Assembly (NCBI GenBank): GCA_002471275.1
Contig: DKPQ01000024.1
Span: 62,001-126,000, forward strand
Direction: 5' to 3'
Length of the DNA stretch: 64,000 nt
From: Flammeovirgaceae bacterium UBA7330
GTDB taxonomy: Bacteria; Bacteroidota; Bacteroidia; Cytophagales; Cyclobacteriaceae
The notes under the pieces: model-generated
Seen by the model: only the letters and a program-made list of their open reading frames with translations
The model's database searches: none
Told to the model about the DNA's origin: nothing
Translations under genes and position numbers: made by a program
Part shown: positions 17,257-24,002 of the stretch, one piece after another
Layout of the letters: the number at the start of each line of letters is the position of its first letter
Numbering within the stretch: position 1 is the first letter of the stretch

Positions 17257-17291
17257 ATGCTGGCACGCGTTTGAGACGCGTGCCAGCATTT
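17255..17291. repeat. REP-like hairpin (copy 2, perfect)
   Basis: A 16-bp perfect stem (17255-17270 with 17276-17291, core CTGGCACGCGT/ACGCGTGCCAG) with loop TTGAG. Its first two bases belong to the DoxX TAA stop. It could also act as a terminator or mRNA 3'-end stabiliser. Confidence 0.8.
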
Positions 17292-17407
17292 GGCTTTGAC
17301 ATGGTTTATTGAGTAACTTCTCATTTGTAAATTTTATCTCTGTAAATACTTGAATAACCCAATGTTGCCAGATATTGGTAAATAGGTATTTTTAAATAAA
17401 CACTGGT

Positions 17408-18214
17408 ATGAAATTTCAAATAATAATTTCTTCAATGTTAGTGATTTCCATGATTGGTTGCCAAAATCCCGAGTCAACTGCCAATTCAGAAAAACACATA
17501 ATACAAAATGGCATTAACTGGATGGGTAATGATGATATAGCAAATTTCCTGGCCATAGAAGGACTTAAAAGATACATCACCTATGAAAACAATCATGCAT
17601 TTGTTTTATCTGAAGCTGCAGTCGAGGTAGATTCTACGTTGTTTGCTTCCCATGTCATTCTCAGTTTTCTAAGTGTTGGGAATCGGAAAAAATTTCATAA
17701 GGATATGGCTAATAAGTTTGTTGAGGACGAAAACGAAACCAGTAAGTTATTTGTCTCCCTTCTTGACCATGATGAAGTCAATGATAGTCTTGGGGTAAAC
17801 AGGAGAAAAATCTGGGATAAAATGCATGAGTTGTCTAATGATCCTTTCGTGCATTATATGTACATACGGAATTTGGAAGTGGATAATGCTACTAAAATCA
17901 ATGAGTTAGATAAACTTATTGCGTTCTGTTTAGAACATAATTTTAACTATACAGGCACTGCGGCATATAACTATAAAGGATATCTATTAAAATATGAAGG
18001 CGATATCACAGCAGGCACTTATGCCATCGAGAAAGGAGTTGAATTGCACCCAAAAGGATACAATCCTTATGATTCAAGGGCTGAATTTTACCTGTATGCT
18101 GGTGATACAATCAATTCTATTAAATGGTACGATAAGGTGCTTGAGCAATACCCCTATGCTCAATATGCAAAAGATCAATTGAAAAAGCTTAAGGGACAAG
18201 ACGATGGCCAGTGA
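17408..18214 (+). CDS. Lipoprotein with C-terminal TPR-like repeats, function unknown
   Basis: A 268-residue predicted lipoprotein (signal ISMIGC, acylated C18). Most of the chain is helical; about residues 195-260 contain two TPR-like helical hairpins (AYNYKGYLLKYEGD..., YDSRAEFYLYAGD...WYDKVLEQYP). No enzyme motif is visible. The coding region is noticeably more AT-rich than the flanking genes, which may mean later acquisition. It is transcribed alone between two REP-like hairpins. Confidence 0.7.
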   Translation: MKFQIIISSMLVISMIGCQNPESTANSEKHIIQNGINWMGNDDIANFLAIEGLKRYITYENNHAFVLSEAAVEVDSTLFASHVILSFLSVGNRKKFHKDMANKFVEDENETSKLFVSLLDHDEVNDSLGVNRRKIWDKMHELSNDPFVHYMYIRNLEVDNATKINELDKLIAFCLEHNFNYTGTAAYNYKGYLLKYEGDITAGTYAIEKGVELHPKGYNPYDSRAEFYLYAGDTINSIKWYDKVLEQYPYAQYAKDQLKKLKGQDDGQ

Positions 18215-18248
18215 GTAATCAATGGCCTTTGTTGGTTGTTATCACCCT

Positions 18249-18279
18249 ACCTGGAGCGCGATTGCATCGCATGACAGGT
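18249..18279. repeat. REP-like hairpin, GCGAT variant (copy 3)
   Basis: Outer arms ACCTG (18249-18253) and CAGGT (18275-18279) enclose an inner GCGAT-TGC-ATCGC stem-loop. The GAGCGCGATTGCATCGC core is shared with copy 5 at 19534, while the outer arms differ but remain paired. Confidence 0.6.
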
Positions 18280-18314
18280 TAAGTTGGACGCTAATGATAG
18301 CAACGAATACCGTT

Positions 18315-19445
18315 TTACTTTACCAACTCCTCATACAACAGCCTCGTCACCTCCGGCAGCATCAGGTTTCGCCAGCTTTCGTCTACACATCCGTGGCAGC
18401 CATTGGTGATGGCTATGATGCCAAACTTCTTTTTGGGATGAAAAAACATAGAGCTGTGGAGTCCATAGGCAGCGCCTGTGTGACCGATCAACTCCTCACT
18501 GGGGATCAGCATCGTTGTCTTCCTCAGGGCAAGCCCATAGCCATTGTCACTGACCGGGGTTTGCATTAGCCGGGCATGCTTCTTTGAGATGATCCTGGTG
18601 CCATTCAGTTTACCACCTTTCATGTGCATGGTCATGTACCTGGCCAGGTCCGGAGCTGAGATCTTCATGCCCCCGGTAGGAGAAAATACCGGAGCAGTAT
18701 AACCCATCGTATAGTTTCGAATGATTTCCCTGCGGGGGTGATAGGCACCTTCGGAGAGCACATATTCTTCTTCTTCAGCATTGTGCTCATAGATGCCTGC
18801 AAATTTCTCACTATCCAGCGAGTCGACGCAATAGCCACCGTAGAGCCCTAATGGAACCAGCACATGATTCCTGACATACTGGTCAAATCGCTCATCGGAA
18901 TATTTTTCAATGATCGCCCCGACCAAATTGAAGTTCAGGTTACAGTATTGGTAGCCTTCACCAGGTGCATAGTCATTGTAGCATTTGACCCATTCCGGGT
19001 TTTGCTTTGGGTTGAGGGGGTCCAGTGTGAAGTAGCCCTGAGAGTCGTTGATGGAGGAGGTGTGCGAGAGTAGCATCTTCAGGGTGATGACCTTGTCAGG
19101 GAATTTAGGGTGCCGGACTCTGAAGCCGATTAGCTCACTTACATCGTCTTGCAGGTTGAGCTTACCTGCTTCTACCAGCTGCATGACGGAGGTTGATGAA
19201 AAAGACTTGGAGATGGAGGCAATCCTGAAAATATGATCGGATTGTAAGGGTTCATTGGTTACCAGATCCTTTCTGCCTAAGGCTTGTTGGTAGATGAGCT
19301 TACCTTTTTTGACAACGGCTACAGAAAGCCCTACAGCTTCATACTTTTCCATGATGGCCTCCAGTTCTGTTTCCAGGGTGGACTGGGAGCATAGTTTTCC
19401 GGAAAAGAGTAGCAGCAGGATTAGAAGGTACTTCATGAGCTGCAA
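18315..19445 (-). CDS. Exported serine hydrolase (class C beta-lactamase/PBP family)
   Basis: A 376-residue protein with a signal peptide ending near residue 20. Active-site motifs of the beta-lactamase-related serine hydrolases are present: S77-I-S-K80 (nucleophile and general base), a YCN tyrosine motif in GYQYCNLNF (about 171), and HTGAAYG (about 323) replacing KTG, as usual in the class C/esterase branch. Substrate may be peptidoglycan-related peptides or esters; true beta-lactamase activity is not implied. An alternative start is M4. Transcribed alone, convergent with the preceding lipoprotein. Confidence 0.88.
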   Translation of the reverse strand: MQLMKYLLILLLLFSGKLCSQSTLETELEAIMEKYEAVGLSVAVVKKGKLIYQQALGRKDLVTNEPLQSDHIFRIASISKSFSSTSVMQLVEAGKLNLQDDVSELIGFRVRHPKFPDKVITLKMLLSHTSSINDSQGYFTLDPLNPKQNPEWVKCYNDYAPGEGYQYCNLNFNLVGAIIEKYSDERFDQYVRNHVLVPLGLYGGYCVDSLDSEKFAGIYEHNAEEEEYVLSEGAYHPRREIIRNYTMGYTAPVFSPTGGMKISAPDLARYMTMHMKGGKLNGTRIISKKHARLMQTPVSDNGYGLALRKTTMLIPSEELIGHTGAAYGLHSSMFFHPKKKFGIIAITNGCHGCVDESWRNLMLPEVTRLLYEELVK

Positions 19446-19446
19446 A

Positions 19447-19520
19447 TTACTTAAAAAATGCTGGCACAGAGTTACTTAAAAAATGCTGTCACGCGTCGCA
19501 GACGCGCGCCAGCATTTTTT
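19447..19520. repeat. REP-like hairpin downstream of the RAYT gene (copy 4) with duplicated half
   Basis: 19478-19497 pairs with 19501-19520 (20 bp, two mismatches, loop GCA; core GTCACGCGTC/GACGCGCGCC, ends AAAAAATGC/GCATTTTTT). Just before it, 19447-19467 repeats the left-arm sequence TTACTTAAAAAATGCTGGCAC at a 25-bp period, without a right arm. Confidence 0.75.
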
Positions 19521-19533
19521 GTCGCTAGCATTT

Positions 19534-19573
19534 TTGCAGCTCGAGCGCGATTGCATCGCGTTCATAGCTGCAA
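19534..19573. repeat. REP-like hairpin, CGCGAT variant (copy 5)
   Basis: Outer arms TTGCAGCT (19534-19541) and AGCTGCAA (19566-19573) plus an inner CGCGAT-TGC-ATCGCG stem-loop (19546-19560). It lies 9 bp from the 3' end of the RAYT gene and shares its core with copy 3. Confidence 0.75.
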
Positions 19574-19582
19574 GTGTGAAAT

Positions 19583-20128
19583 TCATTCTAGCAACTTGAT
19601 TTTGAGCAAACCAGGATATCCACAATAATCTCTTGCTGAGCTGTACAGATAATGTTCCGCTTGCTCAACGATGCCGGCAAGGACAGGGTTTTCGTGAATA
19701 TATTTGAGCTTTTGATCCATGAAATAGTTGGTTTCCAGCTCTTTGGGATGATTGCCGTCTTTCCATACCTTATTGTTTTTGATTCTTTTCAATTCTTTCC
19801 CCGCCTTGGAAAAAGCGGCCAGTAGCCAATCCTTTCTGCTTTCATTGATCAGTGATATCTCATTGACAAGTTTTTTAGACGTGTGTTTTTTGAAATCCCT
19901 CATAATGTCAGATAAGTTTCCTGTATCTGAGCCAATGATCATATGCAGGTGACTTGGCATGAGGCACCAGGCATAGATGTCCAGACCCTTTTCATTTTGG
20001 CAATGCTTCAATGAATCGAGTATTACTTCCTTCAACTCTCTTCGTGTAAATAGATCGATCCAGTAGACAATGGTGATGGTGGTAAAATAGATGCCTTCGG
20101 GGTTTCTGAATTTGTATTTCTCTGACAT
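19583..20128 (-). CDS. REP-associated tyrosine transposase (RAYT, Y1/HUH family)
   Basis: A 181-residue single-domain HUH nuclease of the IS200/IS605-related Y1 transposase superfamily. The HUH motif is H60-L-H62 in MPSHLHMI. The catalytic tyrosine is most likely Y143 in KYIHENP, a typical RAYT context (Y-I-H-x-N-P). It acts as a dimer cutting single-stranded hairpin DNA. There is no IS-type accessory gene. REP-like hairpins lie on both sides (19478-19573 and 20162-20190), which is the standard single-copy RAYT arrangement. All catalytic residues appear intact. Confidence 0.9.
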   Translation of the reverse strand: MSEKYKFRNPEGIYFTTITIVYWIDLFTRRELKEVILDSLKHCQNEKGLDIYAWCLMPSHLHMIIGSDTGNLSDIMRDFKKHTSKKLVNEISLINESRKDWLLAAFSKAGKELKRIKNNKVWKDGNHPKELETNYFMDQKLKYIHENPVLAGIVEQAEHYLYSSARDYCGYPGLLKIKLLE

Positions 20129-20161
20129 TAATAACTAAAATAGTAAATAATGGTATAAATC

Positions 20162-20190
20162 GCTGGCACGCGTCGCAGACGCGCACCAGC
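20162..20190. repeat. REP-like hairpin upstream of the RAYT gene (copy 6)
   Basis: GCTGG-CA-CGCGTC, loop GCA, GACGCG-CA-CCAGC: two paired blocks (5 and 6 bp) with an internal CA/CA bulge. The core is the same as copy 4, on the opposite side of the RAYT gene. Confidence 0.8.
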
Positions 20191-20242
20191 TCTACAGCTC
20201 ATGCGACAGTCCGACAGTCTTTTATATATATTTTAGCAAATA

Positions 20243-20977
20243 ATGCAGGATCAGGACGTCATCTTTAAAAACAGCTATGCGTTGAATAGACAAATTCCTC
20301 GGCTACACGGCCTTTTGCTGATCCTTCAGGAAGCGGCTGGTGATCATGCATCAAAACTGGGCTTTGGCTATGAAAGCTTGTCAGAGAAAGGTTTCTTCTG
20401 GGCGCTGATCCGACAGAAGTTGATCATGGACTCCTGGCCTAAGGGAGATATAATTACCATCAAAACATGGTCACTCCCGGTTCAACGGATGCAGGCTATC
20501 CGTGAGTTTGAGCTGTACGAGGGGCAAAAGAGAATTGGTGCATGTTCTACCACCTGGGTGATCCTGGATAACCAAACCAGAAGGCCGAAGACCATTGAAG
20601 ATTCCGAGGGACTGTTCAGACCCAGGAAAGATTATTCTGTTGGGTTCTCTGCAGGAAGGATTAATACACCAGAAAGGATGAATGTACTAAAGACTCATGT
20701 AGTGGAACCGGGTGACCTGGATAGAAATAATCATGTCAATAACACCAATTATGCACGTTGGATGCTGGATGCTATGCCAAATCCTACAGAAATGGAGATC
20801 AGGGAATACGAAGTTAACTTTTTAGCTGAGGCTTTCCTGGGTGATGAAATTGCCATTTTGAGTCAAAAAGAGAAGGCCGATCCTCATGAGATGATTTTCA
20901 AAGGTTATCGCGGAAGGGATGATCAAAGCATTTTTTCTGCGAGGCTGATTGTTTCGATGGTCGGAGAGACGTTTTGA
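20243..20977 (+). CDS. Acyl-ACP thioesterase
   Basis: A 244-residue double-hotdog protein of the acyl-[acyl-carrier-protein] thioesterase family, which releases free fatty acids from ACP. The N-terminal hotdog (about 8-135) contains LLLILQEAAGDHASKLGFGY. The C-terminal hotdog holds the family's DLDRNNHVNNTNYARWMLD motif (about 157-175) with the catalytic Asn/His residues. Length and layout match bacterial homologues of plant FatA/B. It stands alone between a RAYT unit and a convergent gene. Confidence 0.88.
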   Translation: MQDQDVIFKNSYALNRQIPRLHGLLLILQEAAGDHASKLGFGYESLSEKGFFWALIRQKLIMDSWPKGDIITIKTWSLPVQRMQAIREFELYEGQKRIGACSTTWVILDNQTRRPKTIEDSEGLFRPRKDYSVGFSAGRINTPERMNVLKTHVVEPGDLDRNNHVNNTNYARWMLDAMPNPTEMEIREYEVNFLAEAFLGDEIAILSQKEKADPHEMIFKGYRGRDDQSIFSARLIVSMVGETF

Positions 20978-21006
20978 CATTCAGACATTCAGACGTCAGG
21001 TACAGT

Positions 21007-21567
21007 TCACCGGTAATGCTTTCTGTCTACATTGCTCAGGTCCACGTCCTCACTCAGAATACCTATCGTGATGATGGCAAAAGTAAAAACCTCATTGCCC
21101 GGCTCCAGGTGACCTCCAAAAGATTTGTCAGGATCTGCCAGGGTGATATGTGCATGGATCCTTCCATCGATGATGTATCCGTTTGTACTGATCAGATCCG
21201 CCGGAGCAGTTGGGTTTTTAACATATGCGTTCCTTGAGGGAAAAGTCCGATTGATTACCTGATGGATGTGATAACCTCTGACTGATCCTATACCGGAGAG
21301 GATCACTGCATTTTTAATTCCATGTTCTTTCACCACATCTTCCAGTCCTGCAAGCAAATCGGTTTTGTGTTTCATGCGGGCTATGATGACTTTTTCAATG
21401 TTGCTTTCTATTCCATAAGCTTCGGGAACCTTGTCACTGTTTTCCTTCCCGTCCTCTTCGGCAGTAGTGTGATTGGTTTTATCGTACCGCGTTTCCTGGG
21501 CCATTGCAGCTGCCAGCAGTATCATCAATCCAAAAGATAAAAGTGTCTTTTTCATTGTCATGCTCAT
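21007..21567 (-). CDS. Exported PPC/DUF296 domain protein
   Basis: A 186-residue protein with a clear Sec signal peptide (KKTLLSFGLMILLAAAMAQ). The body (about 55-180) is a PPC (plants and prokaryotes conserved, DUF296) domain: AVILSGIGSVRGYHIH and GRIHAHITLADPDKSFGGHL, with the histidines HAH...H that form the metal site in bacterial PPC trimers. PPC proteins are usually cytoplasmic and linked to DNA binding in plants; an exported form is unusual and argues against a DNA-related role. Start codon could be ATG 21567 or the later methionines. Confidence 0.8.
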   Translation of the reverse strand: MSMTMKKTLLSFGLMILLAAAMAQETRYDKTNHTTAEEDGKENSDKVPEAYGIESNIEKVIIARMKHKTDLLAGLEDVVKEHGIKNAVILSGIGSVRGYHIHQVINRTFPSRNAYVKNPTAPADLISTNGYIIDGRIHAHITLADPDKSFGGHLEPGNEVFTFAIITIGILSEDVDLSNVDRKHYR

Positions 21568-21772
21568 TTATTGGGATATCCAGGGGTTCGTTTAAGGCAA
21601 TTTAACAAAAGCCCTAACGAATGGTGTAATGTGAACATTTATTGCTGTTTTGGAAACTGCCTGAATTGCTAAAACATACGACATGGATATTTTCAATACC
21701 TGATTCAGGATTCAAGTTGGCAAACATTTGGCGTTAGCAGTTGGTTGCTTTTAAAAAGTTACCAGCCCGACC

Positions 21773-23245
21773 ATGGAAGTTGCATTGATATTCCCTCATC
21801 ATCTTTTTGAGAACAATCCGCTTGTGAAGTCAGGTAGACATACATATCTGATTGAAGAGTATTTGTTCTTTCGACAATACAGGTTCCATAAGCAGAAGCT
21901 GGCTTTTCACCGTGCATCCATGAAACAATATGCCCAATTCCTAATGGACAAGGGTTGTGATGTAACATACATTGACAGTCATCAGAAGGAGTCGGATGTA
22001 AGAAAGCTGATCCCACAATTGAAGGCAGATCGAGTTCAGTGTATCGATCCGGTCGATGATTATTTGAAAAGGCGAATTGAGAAAGGCTGTAGGAAGGAGG
22101 GTATTGATCTAAAATTTTATGATTCTCCAGCATTTATCAATACCAGTGCCGATTTACAATCCTTCTTCAAGCCAGGTAAGAAAAAGTATTTCCAGACTGA
22201 ATTTTATATTCAACAGCGCAAGTCTTTGAGCATACTTCTGGATGATTCCGACCAACCTGTAGGAGGAAAGTGGTCTTTTGATCAGGAGAATAGAAAGAAG
22301 TATCCAAAGAAATCAACACCCCCTTCAATATCATACCCTTCGGCTGGTTCAGAATTCAATAGTGCAGTTGAATATATCAATCAATATTTTCCTGATAATT
22401 GGGGAGAGTTGGGAACCATGCCTCATTACCCTACAAACTTTTCCGAAGCAAAAAGTTGGCTGAAGCAATTTCTTAAGAAGAGATTTTACGGTTTTGGAGA
22501 CTATGAAGACGCCATCGTTGCGAATGAATCTGTTTTGCATCACAGCGTGCTATCACCATTGATGAATGTGGGTTTGCTCACCCCGGATTATGTGATAGAT
22601 GAAATACTGAGCTATGCTGATGATCACCATACTCCCATCAACAATACGGAAGGGATCATCAGGCAGATCATCGGGTGGAGAGAATTCATCCGGGGTGTAT
22701 ACGAAAGCCAGGGTGCAAGGGAACGTACAACCAACCACCTGAATTTTGATAAAAAGATCCCAGATTCTTTTTATACGGCTTCTACCGGCATCGAGCCGAT
22801 AGATATTACCATCAGTAAGTTGCTGAAAACAGGCTATTCTCATCACATCGAACGACTCATGGTATTGGGAAATTTTATGCTGCTTTGCGAGATTGATCCT
22901 GATGAGGTCTATCGCTGGTTTATGGAGATGTATATCGACGCCTATGACTGGGTGATGGTACCCAATGTCTATGGAATGAGTCAGTTTGCTGACGGAGGTC
23001 TAATGTCTACAAAACCCTATATCAGTGGAAGTAATTACCTGATGAAGATGAGTGATTACCCCAGGGGTAAATGGCAAGAGATCTGGGACGGCCTGTTCTG
23101 GAGGTTTATGGATGCCCATAAAAATGTCTTTGCAAAGAACCCCCGAATGCGTATGCTTCTAAGTAAGCTGGATAATATGGACGAGAAGACAAGGGCAAAG
23201 CACTTTGACAATGCCAGTCGCTGGTTACAGTCCATGCATGGATGA
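21773..23245 (+). CDS. Cryptochrome/photolyase-family protein (deoxyribodipyrimidine photolyase-related), Fe-S ligands not conserved
   Basis: A 490-residue flavoprotein of the FeS-BCP/(6-4)-photolyase group: N-terminal antenna-binding Rossmann domain (about 1-130) and C-terminal FAD domain with GYSHHIERLMVLGNFML, MYIDAYDWVMVPNVYGMSQFADGG and KPYISGSNYLMKMSDY. In characterised members the stretch after MSDY holds cysteines of a 4Fe-4S cluster. Here it reads PRGKWQEIWDGLFWRF, with no cysteine, so the cluster appears absent. Expected function is light-driven repair of (6-4) photoproducts or blue-light sensing. Neither can be proven from sequence. Confidence 0.85.
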   Translation: MEVALIFPHHLFENNPLVKSGRHTYLIEEYLFFRQYRFHKQKLAFHRASMKQYAQFLMDKGCDVTYIDSHQKESDVRKLIPQLKADRVQCIDPVDDYLKRRIEKGCRKEGIDLKFYDSPAFINTSADLQSFFKPGKKKYFQTEFYIQQRKSLSILLDDSDQPVGGKWSFDQENRKKYPKKSTPPSISYPSAGSEFNSAVEYINQYFPDNWGELGTMPHYPTNFSEAKSWLKQFLKKRFYGFGDYEDAIVANESVLHHSVLSPLMNVGLLTPDYVIDEILSYADDHHTPINNTEGIIRQIIGWREFIRGVYESQGARERTTNHLNFDKKIPDSFYTASTGIEPIDITISKLLKTGYSHHIERLMVLGNFMLLCEIDPDEVYRWFMEMYIDAYDWVMVPNVYGMSQFADGGLMSTKPYISGSNYLMKMSDYPRGKWQEIWDGLFWRFMDAHKNVFAKNPRMRMLLSKLDNMDEKTRAKHFDNASRWLQSMHG

Positions 23246-23254
23246 AATAAAAAG

Positions 23255-23287
23255 TTAGGAATCCTTACTAAATAAAAATCCTTACTA
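23255..23287. promoter_or_regulatory. Candidate MarR operator: AGGAnTCCT dyad plus direct repeat
   Basis: TTAGGAATCCTTA (23255-23267) is an odd dyad around AGGA-A-TCCT. The 11-mer AATCCTTACTA occurs at 23260-23270 and again at 23277-23287, 17 bp apart. The site is 50-80 bp before the mini-thioredoxin gene. A second AGGAnTCCT dyad occurs at 23591-23601 before the globin gene. Confidence 0.5.
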
Positions 23288-23335
23288 TATTTGAACTGAC
23301 AATATCGTCGTATTAACCATCAAATATTTTGAATA

Positions 23336-23569
23336 ATGGCTAAATCAATTTTTTATCACGCAGGATGCCCTGTTTGTGTAAGTGCAGAACATGACATCAT
23401 CAATCTTATTGGAGCCGATAACGTGGAAATCGTTCATATTGGTGAAAATCGAAATCGGATTGCAGAAGCAGAAAAGGCAGGAGTGAAGTCTGTTCCAGCT
23501 TTACTGACACCCAATGCTCATGTGCTTCATATCAACTATGGAGCTTCAATGGCAGATGTGAAAGGATAA
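23336..23569 (+). CDS. Small thioredoxin/glutaredoxin-like protein (CPVC)
   Basis: A 77-residue thioredoxin-fold miniprotein. The redox motif C11-P-V-C14 comes right after the first strand and the SVPALLT cis-proline loop is near residue 53. This is shorter than thioredoxin (about 105) and close to glutaredoxin or NrdH length. It probably exchanges thiols in the cytoplasm; no signal peptide. It is followed by a terminator and then by a globin and a MarR regulator, suggesting one redox- or NO-responsive group. Confidence 0.82.
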   Translation: MAKSIFYHAGCPVCVSAEHDIINLIGADNVEIVHIGENRNRIAEAEKAGVKSVPALLTPNAHVLHINYGASMADVKG

Positions 23570-23578
23570 AACTTTTTT

Positions 23579-23618
23579 GCCCTGTAAAGTTAGGAGTCCT
23601 ATCTTTACAGGGCTTTTT
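23579..23618 (+). terminator. Rho-independent terminator with a dyad in its loop
   Basis: GCCCTGTAAAG (23579-23589) pairs perfectly with CTTTACAGGGC (23603-23613), followed by TTTTT. The intervening bases contain TAGGA-G-TCCTA (23591-23601), itself an inverted repeat that extends the stem and matches the dyad upstream of the preceding gene. Confidence 0.85.
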
Positions 23619-23627
23619 ATTTGAATC

Positions 23628-24002
23628 ATGAAGAAAGACATTGAAGATAGGGGAGACATTGAATTACTGGTCAATACATTTTATGATCAGGCCAGGTTAA
23701 ACCTGGTCATTGGACCTGTTTTCAATGAAATTGCCAAAGTGAACTGGGAATCTCACCTACCCAGGATGTATGCGTTCTGGACTTCGATGCTGCTTGGGGA
23801 TCACAGTTATACTGGCAATCCCATGCAGAAACATATTGAGCTCAGCAAGCTAACCAGGTTATCTGAAGTTGAATTTTTGGAATGGCTGTCCATATTTAAG
23901 TCCACCATAGACCAGTTGTTTGAGGGGCCCAAAGCGGAGGAGGCCAAAACAAGAGCTGACAACATTGCCAGGTTGATGTTACACAAAATACATAGTGCAT
24001 GA
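23628..24002 (+). CDS. Group III truncated haemoglobin
   Basis: A 124-residue 2-on-2 globin. Group III features are visible: IELLVNTFYDQAR (helix B with its tyrosine), VNWESHLPRMYAFWTSMLLG (helix E with conserved tryptophan), and KHIELSKL carrying the likely proximal histidine. Such globins bind oxygen or NO and may detoxify NO. Its stop overlaps the MarR ATG (ATGA). It starts only 10 bp after a terminator, so either read-through or a promoter inside the terminator region drives it. Confidence 0.88.
   Translation: MKKDIEDRGDIELLVNTFYDQARLNLVIGPVFNEIAKVNWESHLPRMYAFWTSMLLGDHSYTGNPMQKHIELSKLTRLSEVEFLEWLSIFKSTIDQLFEGPKAEEAKTRADNIARLMLHKIHSA

Noticed and set aside
18222..18569. 115-codon frame on the plus strand
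   Set aside because: Mostly antisense to the serine hydrolase, which has all its active-site motifs, and it crosses a REP-like hairpin.
19583..20128. Full IS200/IS605 insertion sequence
   Set aside because: There is no accessory tnpB and the flanking hairpins are REP-like on both sides; the protein matches the RAYT type.
15650..20190. CRISPR-like array
   Set aside because: The repeats are irregularly spaced hairpins separated by whole genes, with no spacers of constant length and no cas genes.
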